DNA of 32,588 nucleotides. Source: RGIG1959 sp045637645 (GTDB lineage: Bacteria > Bacillota > Clostridia > Oscillospirales > Acutalibacteraceae). The stretch covers positions 1 to 32,588 of the forward strand of contig JAZTZV010000097.1 in NCBI GenBank assembly GCA_045637645.1, given 5' to 3'. Under the pieces are notes generated by a model. It saw only the letters and a program-made list of their open reading frames with translations. It did no database searches and was not told the DNA's origin. The position numbers and the translations under genes were made by a program. Every line of letters begins with the position of its first letter. Positions within the stretch are counted from its first letter, which is position 1. Positions 23,873 to 31,136 of this stretch are shown here, piece by piece.

Positions 23873-23901
23873 TTGCCTTTTGAGGAGTTTTGTGGTATAC
23901 T
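23873..23901 (+). promoter_or_regulatory. Promoter of the lipoprotein gene
   Basis: The -35 is TTGCCT (23873-23878) and the -10 TATACT (23896-23901), with a 17-bp spacer and a TGG extension before the -10. The start codon follows 22 nt later behind GAGGTG. Confidence 0.75.
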
Positions 23902-23923
23902 GCTTAGCAGAGAGGTGAAGAGA

Positions 23924-24433
23924 ATGCGCATTCGATCCATTATGTTAACTTTGATTTGTGTATTTGTGACGTTGTTTTCTGTCTCTTGCACGACGCAGGA
24001 ACCTCAAGAAAACGCAACATCCACATCGACCACCACGCCTACAACGGCTGTGGTGATTGACGAAAAGCTTGGCGAGATGCTTACTGCCGAAGAGATCAGT
24101 CAAGCGTTAGGTGTGACCATGGGGGCACCGACCGTTTCGGGGCAAGGTACGATTTTGACTTCCATCGGTACTGACACCAAAACGGTGTTAAATGTGGTTG
24201 TTTCCGAACGTCCGATCGATATTTTTTATTTGATGTTGCAAGGATATCCCGACATTCAACCGTGTCCGAATCTCGGCGAGACTGCTTGGTTCAGTGCTGT
24301 GCACAATCAACTGTTGGTTTACGGCAACGGTTTCATGATCACGGTGGAACTGACAGGAACCGATGACGGCGATCAAAACATTCAAAAACTTCGTTGTCGT
24401 CAAATTGCGGCATTATTGCTCGAACATCTGTAA
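23924..24433 (+). CDS. Small lipoprotein of unknown function
   Basis: The ATG at 23924 has GAGGTGAAG upstream; the longer frame to 23873 crosses the promoter. It encodes 169 residues with a lipoprotein signal peptide (MRIRSIMLTLICVF... then lipobox SVSC, lipid Cys at 22), a Thr/Ser-rich linker (about 25-45) and a folded domain of about 120 residues ending LRCRQIAALLLEHL. The domain (MLTAEEISQALGVTMG, then alternating beta strands) resembles small extracytoplasmic alpha/beta domains, but I recognise no named family. It has its own promoter and terminator, so it is a single-gene unit. Function unknown; surface location is well supported. Confidence 0.8.
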   Translation: MRIRSIMLTLICVFVTLFSVSCTTQEPQENATSTSTTTPTTAVVIDEKLGEMLTAEEISQALGVTMGAPTVSGQGTILTSIGTDTKTVLNVVVSERPIDIFYLMLQGYPDIQPCPNLGETAWFSAVHNQLLVYGNGFMITVELTGTDDGDQNIQKLRCRQIAALLLEHL

Positions 24434-24437
24434 GTAT

Positions 24438-24473
24438 AAAAGCCTTTGAGGAATGGTCCTCAAAGGCTTTTTT
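24438..24473. terminator. Bidirectional terminator, lipoprotein gene and spoVB
   Basis: A 15-bp stem (AAAAGCCTTTGAGGA / TCCTCAAAGGCTTTT) with a 4-nt loop, followed by a T-run, lies between converging genes. It overlaps the spoVB stop at 24472-24474. Confidence 0.9.
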
Positions 24474-26025
24474 ATTTGCGGGAGCGAGGGAAAGGAACGG
24501 ATTGAATGAAATCCTCGCGTTCGATACATCCGAGACTGTACAAAGCACCGAGGTAAACCGCAATCATGATCACCGTGATGGTTACGCAATATAGGGCGTT
24601 GTCATTGTCGTTAAATGCGGTTGTGCGATTCAAGGAGTACACAACTGTTAATGCAAGCGACAACGCGAGAAGCGGTTTTGCGATCCATTTGGACACTTGA
24701 ACTTGAATCGACGAAACTTTGTATAAACGGCTGAAATTTAAGGAACACGTTAAAAGATTGCTGATCACCATAACGACATAAAATCCCACAATGCCGTTAG
24801 TGGGCACGATCAAAAAAATACAAATGATCCTTGTGATCGAATCGACAATGCTGTAATATAAAGAATGTGTTTGTTGATCCAGACCTTTTAAAATGCTGAC
24901 GATCACACTTTCGGTGTACATGATCGGCGCCAAAGGTGCCAACAGCGCAATCATAAAACCGACCTCATTGTCGTGATACAGTATGTTTCCGAGCGGATAT
25001 GCCAGCACGAACAGTACACCGCTGATGAAATACGAGGATATCAGTGTCATGTGTAACGACCGTTCAATGGTGCGTTTCAAGCGGTTAGGTTGTGACAGCG
25101 CATTGGCTTCGGAAATTTCGGGGATCAGCAACGCTGAAAATGCGGTTAAAAACGATGAAGGAAAGAAAATGAGCGGCAGTGCCATCCCTTTAAGTTTTCC
25201 GAATTGTGACAAGGCCGTTTCTCTGGAAAGCGTGTGTATTTGTAAAGCGTTCGGTACTGTTAAATTTTCAATGGTGCGCAATCCGCTGTTCAGGTATCGA
25301 CCACCTGTGATCGGTAATGCGATAGCCAACAATTTTGTGCGAATCCCGATAAACGGTTTGGCGGTGTTTGCCCGATTGAGGTGTCTGCGATCCAGCCAAT
25401 AACAGACCGCCATATACATACAAGAGATTCCTTCGGCGACCGAATCACCCAGTAAAATCGCGAAGCATGTTTGTTCGACAGTGTCGGCTTGTAGGATTTC
25501 GAGGATATAAACGATCACACCGATACGCGTCAATTGCTCCAATATTTGTGCGACCGACGAACCTGTCACTTTTCGTCGCGCCATAAAATATCCTTTTATG
25601 CACGACGAAATCCCCATGAACGGCAAGCTGACCGTCATAATACGAAGAGAAGAAACGGCACGTATATCATGTAGGCACGTTTGAGCGATCCACTCTGCAC
25701 CGAAGCATACGCAGATCCCTGATATCACGCCGATCAATAAACTGAGAAAAACAGCTGTCCATAATGTTTTTTTGACCGATCGTGTGTTGTTTAAAGCGAG
25801 TTGATCGGTGCATAAACGCGTAACAGCGGTTGTTAAGCCCGATGTTGCGAAAGAAGAAATCAAAACATACACCGACAAAATCAGTTGATACAATCCCATG
25901 CCTTCCGCTCCGACGCGATTGCTGACATAAATCCGAAAAAAGATTCCGATCACGCGAAGCAACAACGATGTGACCGTCATAATGGCGGCGTTTATAAAGA
26001 AAACACGTTTTTTCAAACGATTCAC
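24472..26025 (-). CDS. spoVB: SpoVB-like lipid/oligosaccharide flippase (MOP superfamily)
   Basis: A 517-residue protein with about 12-14 membrane helices of the MVF/MOP exporter group. The N-terminus (MNRLKKRVFFINAAIMTVTSLLLR, then IGIFFRIYVSNRVGAEGMGLYQL) is typical of SpoVB, which acts in spore cortex synthesis, probably as a lipid II flippase; related YtgP/MurJ proteins look similar. GTG at 26025 is the start, sharing GTGA with the stop of the upstream gene, with AGAGGTG serving as ribosome site. It is the last gene of the minus-strand cluster with the SleC-like genes, which favours a spore role over vegetative wall synthesis. Confidence 0.85.
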   Translation of the reverse strand: MNRLKKRVFFINAAIMTVTSLLLRVIGIFFRIYVSNRVGAEGMGLYQLILSVYVLISSFATSGLTTAVTRLCTDQLALNNTRSVKKTLWTAVFLSLLIGVISGICVCFGAEWIAQTCLHDIRAVSSLRIMTVSLPFMGISSCIKGYFMARRKVTGSSVAQILEQLTRIGVIVYILEILQADTVEQTCFAILLGDSVAEGISCMYMAVCYWLDRRHLNRANTAKPFIGIRTKLLAIALPITGGRYLNSGLRTIENLTVPNALQIHTLSRETALSQFGKLKGMALPLIFFPSSFLTAFSALLIPEISEANALSQPNRLKRTIERSLHMTLISSYFISGVLFVLAYPLGNILYHDNEVGFMIALLAPLAPIMYTESVIVSILKGLDQQTHSLYYSIVDSITRIICIFLIVPTNGIVGFYVVMVISNLLTCSLNFSRLYKVSSIQVQVSKWIAKPLLALSLALTVVYSLNRTTAFNDNDNALYCVTITVIMIAVYLGALYSLGCIEREDFIQSVPFPRSRK

Positions 26026-26525
26026 CTCTGTGCATACGACGGGCGATTTTCAAAAAGTGTAACGAGCATATTCCATGTCTTACTGTCAATGTTACCTGTC
26101 GGTTCAATTCGATGCAATTGCTGAATGGTTCGAATTTCGTTTACTGCTTGAGGATTGTAATGTGCTTGGATTGGGACAGCTTGTATGTTTTGATAATCGT
26201 CCGCTAATCGGTTGATCATGTGGGCGATGAGCGGAGCGATATTGTGTGTGTCACCGGGGCGTAGGATAAAGGATGGATGGGGGAACACATGCAACGGCTT
26301 CGGGATAATGCCTTCCAAGTCGCTTGCTTGTGCTTGAAGTTCGTCCCATGTCGCGTTGTCTACTTCGCCGCTTGGTTCCAAGCCGTAAAGCGTTTGAAAT
26401 ACAGTAACCGCACGTTTGGTTTGTTTGCTGTATATCCCATCGACGAAAACGGGTACGAGTCGCGGATCGGTGTACGACAAAGTGTTTAATATGTTTTGAA
26501 TCTCTATTATGTCTTGTCGGCTCAA
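26022..26525 (-). CDS. Protein with two peptidoglycan-binding repeats, TTG start
   Basis: I place the start at TTG 26525 (LSRQDIIEIQNILN): AGAGGTG sits 6 nt upstream, right after the stop of the preceding gene, while longer versions run deep into that gene. It encodes 167 residues, made almost wholly of two PG_binding_1-like helical repeats: about 3-70 (VDGIYSKQTKRAVTVFQTLYGL...TWDEL) and 85-160 (more diverged, NPQAVNEIRTIQQLHRI...TWNML). There is no signal peptide and no catalytic domain. It continues the repeat series of the upstream protein as a separate polypeptide and overlaps spoVB by 4 nt. It probably binds cortex or spore peptidoglycan with its neighbour; function is inferred. Confidence 0.8.
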   Translation of the reverse strand: MSRQDIIEIQNILNTLSYTDPRLVPVFVDGIYSKQTKRAVTVFQTLYGLEPSGEVDNATWDELQAQASDLEGIIPKPLHVFPHPSFILRPGDTHNIAPLIAHMINRLADDYQNIQAVPIQAHYNPQAVNEIRTIQQLHRIEPTGNIDSKTWNMLVTLFENRPSYAQR

Positions 26526-26538
26526 AATAACACCTCTT

Positions 26539-27936
26539 TCATTCGGAGGAAATGGTTTGCCCCGGATTTTGCCCTGTGCGACGATCATTTCCGAGTGATA
26601 AATCACTGTAAAGGGAAGCGATGGCTTCCCATGTAAACGGATCCACCGCACCCGTGACCGTTAATCCGAATAATTGCTGAAACGTTGAAACTGCTGTTTC
26701 GGTTTGCGGCCCGAAATATCCTGTGATCGGCAATGCCGGGATTGAAGTATACGTTTCGCCGATTTTGTTGAGATAGGTTTGCAGAGCACTTACGTATTCT
26801 CCGCGACTTCCGAAGCGAAGCTGTAACCCGGGGTAACGAAGTGTTCCGCCTTCCAAAGTCGGTGCATTTTCAACGATTCCGCGATAGGCGCGGTAAAGGT
26901 CACGCCATGTTTGAAAGTCAACATTGCCGGTTTGTTCGAGACCGTAGGTTTGCTGGAAAGCGCGCACAGCCTGCGCGGTTTGTTCGGTGTATTCGCCTGT
27001 TACGGACGTGTTCGGTACACTGTTGTAAAAGGCACTGACAACCGCTAAATAATACTGCACAAGCCATACGAAATCGCCGCTGTCGCCGACAGATAATTCG
27101 CGTACATACAGTTGCGGCAACTCGTCGGCACGAAGCCCTTCGGAGTCCAGCTCTGACAACTGTTTTACAGCATTATAAATCAGAGAAATTTTATACCATG
27201 TTGCCTTTCCGATGATGCCGTCGGGTGTTAAATCGAAAATCTCTTGAAAGCTACGCACCGCGTTTTCAGTGCTTTCTCCGAAGCTACCGTTTACGGTTGG
27301 GATTTTGGGTATGGCTGGGTAGTTTCGAGAAATTCGATTCAATTGGATTTGTTTTTCTTCGACTTCTTGCGAACTGTCACCAAGGCGTAATGCAACACCG
27401 GGGAATGAATCGGGGATTTGAGCTACTTGCGCGTTTTCGACAAGTTCCAGATCCTCACCATAAAATCGCTTGAGGATCTCCAAAGTCGATAAGCCTTCAT
27501 TGGCGAGGGAGACAGAACCCCACTGGGATAAACCGTCACATGTGCTTTGTACGCCGTCGCAAAACCGCGCAAACAACGGTTCGAGCGTGTTCGGGCGTCG
27601 TAAATAATCATTAAAGGATTCGTCTACAATACGGTTGATTGGTTCAAATGTATCGCGTCCGTCGACAAATGCTTGATCAAATGATGTTGTATTTGTGATG
27701 TCAAAAGCATAGCCTCTGGAAGGATAATATTCAGTGAATACACGATTTAATGCAAACGAGATTTGCGCCAAAATATTGGCGCGCAAGGCTTCTTCGGGCC
27801 AAGTGGGATAAATTTCGCTGCAAGCAACATTTTTGATATAATCCGAAAAAGAAACCGTGACATTCGGCGCTGATTCGTCAGGGAGACCTAAATGAACGGT
27901 TATGGTTTCGGGGATGATCGGAAATTCGGGTGGCAT
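26539..27936 (-). CDS. SleC-like cortex hydrolase: SpoIID-like domain plus three PG-binding repeats
   Basis: A 465-residue protein from ATG 27936 (MPPEFPIIPETITVHLG), 11 nt after GGAGG; the GTG at 27948 overlaps that site. Residues about 30-160 match the SpoIID/SleC lytic domain: DYIKNVACSEIYPTWPEEAL with the presumed catalytic Glu at 41, FALNRVFTEYYPSRGYAFDI, and CDGLSQWGSVSLANEG. Three PG_binding_1 repeats follow (about 183-260, 270-355, 360-445), each with a TENAVRSFQ-like core and a TW ending. SleC of Clostridium degrades spore cortex at germination and usually has one such repeat and an N-terminal pro-region. Here that region is absent, but a matching domain is the preceding gene. There is no export signal, which fits a protein packed from the mother cell. 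Confidence 0.78.
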   Translation of the reverse strand: MPPEFPIIPETITVHLGLPDESAPNVTVSFSDYIKNVACSEIYPTWPEEALRANILAQISFALNRVFTEYYPSRGYAFDITNTTSFDQAFVDGRDTFEPINRIVDESFNDYLRRPNTLEPLFARFCDGVQSTCDGLSQWGSVSLANEGLSTLEILKRFYGEDLELVENAQVAQIPDSFPGVALRLGDSSQEVEEKQIQLNRISRNYPAIPKIPTVNGSFGESTENAVRSFQEIFDLTPDGIIGKATWYKISLIYNAVKQLSELDSEGLRADELPQLYVRELSVGDSGDFVWLVQYYLAVVSAFYNSVPNTSVTGEYTEQTAQAVRAFQQTYGLEQTGNVDFQTWRDLYRAYRGIVENAPTLEGGTLRYPGLQLRFGSRGEYVSALQTYLNKIGETYTSIPALPITGYFGPQTETAVSTFQQLFGLTVTGAVDPFTWEAIASLYSDLSLGNDRRTGQNPGQTISSE

Positions 27937-27955
27937 TATGGTGTTCACCTCCGAT

Positions 27956-28504
27956 TTAAAGTTTAGGTGCGCTTTGAGGATAGGTCAGTACAACATCATC
28001 ATCTCCGTTTTCGGGGAGCGGGATCATGCTGACGCTTTGAACGGCAACAACGCCGCCGTAAATCGGTAAATCAATGAATGTCTTTGGGAAATATCCGTCA
28101 GCTACCACTTCGACTGTATACAGAGTATAAGGAGCCACCTCTCTGGGAATTAGTGATAAATTTCGATCCTTGGTTTTTAAATCAATGAGAGGTGTTAATC
28201 CGCTTTCATCTGTTACAATATTGCGGATCAGTTCGCGTTCGCCGTTTGTTTCCTTGGTAATCGTTACGACGGCGCCGGGGAGCGGCACGGCTTGATTTTC
28301 GGTGCTGACACGAACTTGTAATTGACCGATATCGGTTGCTCCTTCGTTGCTTACATCGGTTGGTTGAGGAGATGCTTGAGCGGAAGGAACAGGACTCGAT
28401 TGCTCTGTGCTGCTTTGTTGTGAGAATGCGATGAATTGAGACATCATATCTTGACGGTATCGTTCGATCAAACGTTGAATCTCTTCCGAATTTTGCTGTG
28501 TCAT
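27956..28504 (-). CDS. SleC pro-domain-like protein (carboxypeptidase-regulatory fold)
   Basis: The start ATG at 28504 (MTQQNSEEIQ) follows AAAGG by 10 nt; it encodes 182 residues. Residues 1-60 are Gln/Ser/Pro-rich and helical at the start; about 62-165 form a beta-sandwich like carboxypeptidase regulatory or Cna_B domains (LQVRVSTENQAVPLPGAVV, then NIVTDESGLTPL, YTVEVVADGYFP, SVSMIPLPENG). From memory, the N-terminal part of clostridial SleC has the same kind of domain with the TDESG and VVADGY-like blocks, upstream of the SpoIID-like domain. The gene is first in the cluster and 19 nt from the hydrolase gene. I infer that it is the pro-region encoded as a separate protein. No signal peptide is visible. 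Confidence 0.68.
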   Translation of the reverse strand: MTQQNSEEIQRLIERYRQDMMSQFIAFSQQSSTEQSSPVPSAQASPQPTDVSNEGATDIGQLQVRVSTENQAVPLPGAVVTITKETNGERELIRNIVTDESGLTPLIDLKTKDRNLSLIPREVAPYTLYTVEVVADGYFPKTFIDLPIYGGVVAVQSVSMIPLPENGDDDVVLTYPQSAPKL

Positions 28505-28563
28505 GTCGATCAACACCTTTCGATGGTTTGAAGCATATATATGTGTATGCGTCGCAAATCATG

Positions 28564-28606
28564 CAAAAAAAGAGTCTGCTTTCTTCGAAAAGAAAGCAGA
28601 CTCTTT
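28564..28606 (-). terminator. Terminator of ung
   Basis: Read on the minus strand, a 17-bp perfect stem (AAAGAGTCTGCTTTCTT with its complement) has a 4-nt loop and runs into a T7 tract. It begins inside the ung stop codon and separates ung from the SleC-like cluster. Confidence 0.92.
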
Positions 28607-29270
28607 AAAGTTGCCAGTTGATGGGGGAGATACCGTTTTGAGTTAAAAATGCATTACAGGTTGAAAAATGTCGACATCCGAACCAGCCGCGATGAGCGGA
28701 TAACGGACTGGGGTGTACGGTTTTGAGGACAAGATGATTCGGATTGCGAATCAATGAAGCTTTTGCGCCTGCGTTGGCACCCCAAAGCAAAAATACCATT
28801 GGTTTCTCACGTGCGTCGAGCAACTCGATAACGCGATCGGTGAAGATTTCCCAACCTTTGTTGCGATGGCTATTGGGTAATCCTTGCTGTACAGTTAACA
28901 CAGTGTTCAGCAGTAAGACACCTTCTTTTGTCCATGAGGTCAAATCGCCGTGTTGCGGAATACTCATGCCGACGTCGTCGTGTAGTTCTTTGAAAATATT
29001 CACCAAAGAGGGCGGCGGCTGTACTCCTTTTTGGACAGAAAAGCACAATCCGTGTGCTTGTCCCGGGCCGTGATACGGGTCTTGACCGAGAATGACGGCT
29101 TTGACATCGTTGTACGATGTTGATTGCAGTGCGTTGAAGATGTGATACATATCAGGATAAATCGTTTTTGTTGCATATTCCTGTTTTAAAAACATACGAA
29201 GTTGCATGTAATAGTCTTTTTGGAATTCTTCCGCAAGAAGCGAATCCCATTCATTTCCGAATTGTACCAT
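28605..29270 (-). CDS. ung: Uracil-DNA glycosylase
   Basis: It removes uracil from DNA and starts base excision repair. The ATG at 29270 (MVQFGNEWDSLL) is chosen because GAGGAG lies 9 nt upstream; the ATG at 29279 directly touches that site. The protein is 221 residues, family-1 UNG. Motifs: the water-activating loop GQDPYHGPGQAHG (Asp64, His67), LLNTVLTV, LLWGANAG and the minor-groove loop HPSPLSAHRGWFGCRHFS. It is a single-gene unit with its own terminator and a promoter that overlaps that of the divergent yfbR gene. Confidence 0.97.
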   Translation of the reverse strand: MVQFGNEWDSLLAEEFQKDYYMQLRMFLKQEYATKTIYPDMYHIFNALQSTSYNDVKAVILGQDPYHGPGQAHGLCFSVQKGVQPPPSLVNIFKELHDDVGMSIPQHGDLTSWTKEGVLLLNTVLTVQQGLPNSHRNKGWEIFTDRVIELLDAREKPMVFLLWGANAGAKASLIRNPNHLVLKTVHPSPLSAHRGWFGCRHFSTCNAFLTQNGISPINWQL

Positions 29271-29291
29271 AATTTTCATCTCCTCAAATTT

Positions 29292-29320
29292 AGTATATCA
29301 TACCTTTTTCAACTTTACAA
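29292..29320 (-). promoter_or_regulatory. Promoter of ung
   Basis: Minus strand: -35 TTGTAA (29320-29315), a 17-bp spacer and -10 TATACT (29297-29292), just upstream of the GAGGAG ribosome site. The -35 is shared with the divergent yfbR promoter. Confidence 0.75.
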
Positions 29321-29342
29321 GGTTAGTGGAACATGATACAAT
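29314..29342 (+). promoter_or_regulatory. Promoter of yfbR-gluQ
   Basis: The -35 is TTTACA (29314-29319) and the -10 TACAAT (29337-29342), with a 17-bp spacer. Its -35 lies on nearly the same bases as the ung -35 on the other strand. Confidence 0.75.
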
Positions 29343-29375
29343 ATAATTAGAATATAATTGATGGAGAGTGTAACT

Positions 29376-29954
29376 ATGGCAGGCTCGTTTTATGCAATGT
29401 TGTCGCGTATGAAACACATCAACCGCTGGGCTTTGATGCGCAATACGCGTGAAGAAAATTTGTGTGAACATTCGCAGGATGTTGCGGTGATCGCACATGC
29501 TCTTGCGGTGCTGACAAATACGCGTTTCGGCGGCAAAATCGATGAGGGGACATGTGTATTGCTGGCGCTGTATCACGATGCTCCCGAGATTTTGACGGGC
29601 GATTTGCCGACACCCGTAAAATATGATAATCCCGTGATTCGTGACGCATATAAGCAATTGGAAAGCGTTGCGGCGAACAAATTGATTTCCATGCTGCCGT
29701 CTGATCTTCAAGCGTCTTATAAACCCTATTTCACGGATTCCGAACAAACGGAAGAACATCGAATTGTCAAAGCAGCAGACAAAATTGCTGCATTGATCAA
29801 ATGTGTGGAAGAAATCGCGCAAGGTAATGGTGAATTTTCGTCCGCGAGGGTGTCAACGGAACAGGCTGTACGGGCAATGAATCTGCCTGCGGCGAATTGC
29901 TTTCTCGACGAATTCCTGCCCGCTTATTCGCTGACTCTCGACGAACAACATTAA
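29376..29954 (+). CDS. yfbR: HD-domain 5'-deoxynucleotidase (YfbR-like)
   Basis: A 192-residue HD-domain phosphohydrolase like E. coli YfbR, which dephosphorylates deoxyribonucleoside 5'-monophosphates. The ATG at 29376 has GGAGAG 7 nt upstream. Metal and catalytic residues line up with YfbR: Arg16/Trp18 region (HINRWALMRNTREENL), His32 (CEHSQD), His67-Asp68 (LYHDAPE), Glu71, Asp76 (GDLPTPVKY) and a later Asp in KAADKIAAL. It is opposite the uracil glycosylase gene, so both neighbours deal with nucleotide quality, and it is 22 nt upstream of gluQ, probably in one transcript. Confidence 0.9.
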   Translation: MAGSFYAMLSRMKHINRWALMRNTREENLCEHSQDVAVIAHALAVLTNTRFGGKIDEGTCVLLALYHDAPEILTGDLPTPVKYDNPVIRDAYKQLESVAANKLISMLPSDLQASYKPYFTDSEQTEEHRIVKAADKIAALIKCVEEIAQGNGEFSSARVSTEQAVRAMNLPAANCFLDEFLPAYSLTLDEQH

Positions 29955-29976
29955 TTTGTAAAAGGTGGATGAACCT

Positions 29977-30921
29977 GTGTCTGATGAAATTCGCGGTCGA
30001 TTTGCTCCGAGCCCAAGCGGACGTATGCATATCGGCAATGTGTTTTGTGCATTGATCTCGTGGCTTTCCGTGAAAGCGGAAGGCGGAACGGCTGTGCTGC
30101 GCATTGAAGATTTGGACACAGCTCGCTGTCGAGCGGAGTATACCGACCAATTGCTTGATGATCTTCGCTTCTTGGGATTGGAGTATGATGAGGGACCTGA
30201 AAGCGAAGGGCGATATGGTCCATACATACAAAGCAAGCGTTATGAATATTATGAAGATATCTTGGAGTGCCTCCGTAAAAAAGAGTTGATTTTTCCTTGT
30301 TATTGCAGTCGGGATGAACTTCATGCGCCCAATGCACCCCACGCTTCTGACGGTCGCGTGCTGTACAGCGGCGCATGCCGCGATTTAACTGAGGAACAGC
30401 GAAACGCAAAAACACGTTCACCGTCGTATCGCATTCGTAGTGATGAAACTCGTTACACATTTACAGACGGAGTGTACGGTACCCATTCATTTTGTGTGAA
30501 AGAGGAGTGGGGCGACTTTATTGTGAAACGTTCGGATGGCTTGTTTGCGTATCAATTGGCGGTTGTTGCGGATGATGCGGCGATGAATATTTCTCAAGTG
30601 GTGCGCGGTCGAGATCTCTTAACATCCGTTGCACCGCAGCTCCAATTGTACAACGCTCTTGGTTTTGAGCCTCCGCGTTTTTATCATGTCCCATTATTGC
30701 TCAACGAAGAGGGACGACGACTCTCAAAACGTGACAAGGATTTAGATATGGGGCAGATTCGGGCGCGTTACTCGTCTGCCGAGAAATTGATCGGTAATCT
30801 TCTTCATTTATGCGGCGTTCTCGAGAAGGCAGAACCGATTTCAGCGAAAGAAGCGGTGTCGGTTTTTTCGTGGGAACGTATGACAAAAGAGGATATTATA
30901 TTGATCGATCAACAAATTTAA
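29977..30921 (+). CDS. gluQ: Glutamyl-Q tRNA(Asp) synthetase
   Basis: A truncated glutamyl-tRNA synthetase paralogue of 314 residues that lacks the anticodon-binding domain; in the characterised enzyme it attaches glutamate to queuosine 34 of tRNA-Asp. The GTG at 29977 is the start, 9 nt after AAAGGTG. Motifs: the HIGH-like SGRMHIGN (15-21), LRIEDLDTAR, a zinc site Cys108-x-Cys110, Tyr130 and Cys134 in the pattern of E. coli GluQRS, and a KMSKS-like RRLSKRDKDLDM. Length and zinc pattern separate it from GltX. Downstream lies AT-rich sequence with only a weak hairpin. Confidence 0.88.
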   Translation: MSDEIRGRFAPSPSGRMHIGNVFCALISWLSVKAEGGTAVLRIEDLDTARCRAEYTDQLLDDLRFLGLEYDEGPESEGRYGPYIQSKRYEYYEDILECLRKKELIFPCYCSRDELHAPNAPHASDGRVLYSGACRDLTEEQRNAKTRSPSYRIRSDETRYTFTDGVYGTHSFCVKEEWGDFIVKRSDGLFAYQLAVVADDAAMNISQVVRGRDLLTSVAPQLQLYNALGFEPPRFYHVPLLLNEEGRRLSKRDKDLDMGQIRARYSSAEKLIGNLLHLCGVLEKAEPISAKEAVSVFSWERMTKEDIILIDQQI

Positions 30922-31136
30922 TAGCTAATTTTTGTATAGTCTCCGAAATTCGGAAACAATTCACAAACGCGCTTGGTTTTTGTTGTGTTAAATTGTGTTT
31001 CGGGTTAATTCAAACTGTTTTATTTTTGTAAATCTATTTAATATAAATACAAATAAATGTATAATTCAATATATATATTTACAAAATTATAACTTCGCTT
31101 TACGTTTTGTTAGTATTTCTCAAGGAGGTGTATCAG
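30922..31136 (+). promoter_or_regulatory. AT-rich intergenic region with candidate promoter for the surface-protein gene
   Basis: This 215-nt stretch is the longest non-coding gap here. CCGAA-A-TTCGG (near 30943) is a short palindrome that could help end gluQ transcription. TATAAT at 31060-31065 is a good -10; the sequence 17 bp upstream (TTTAAT) is a poor -35. The rest is A/T-rich up to the ideal AAGGAGGTG at 31122-31130. The high A/T content would suit an UP element or a global repressor. Confidence 0.4.

Noticed and set aside
28505..28562. Sporulation sigma-E/sigma-K promoter before the SleC-like cluster (CATACA on the minus strand)
   Set aside because: A -10-like CATACA is present, but no matching -35 lies at the right distance, so I did not list it as a promoter.
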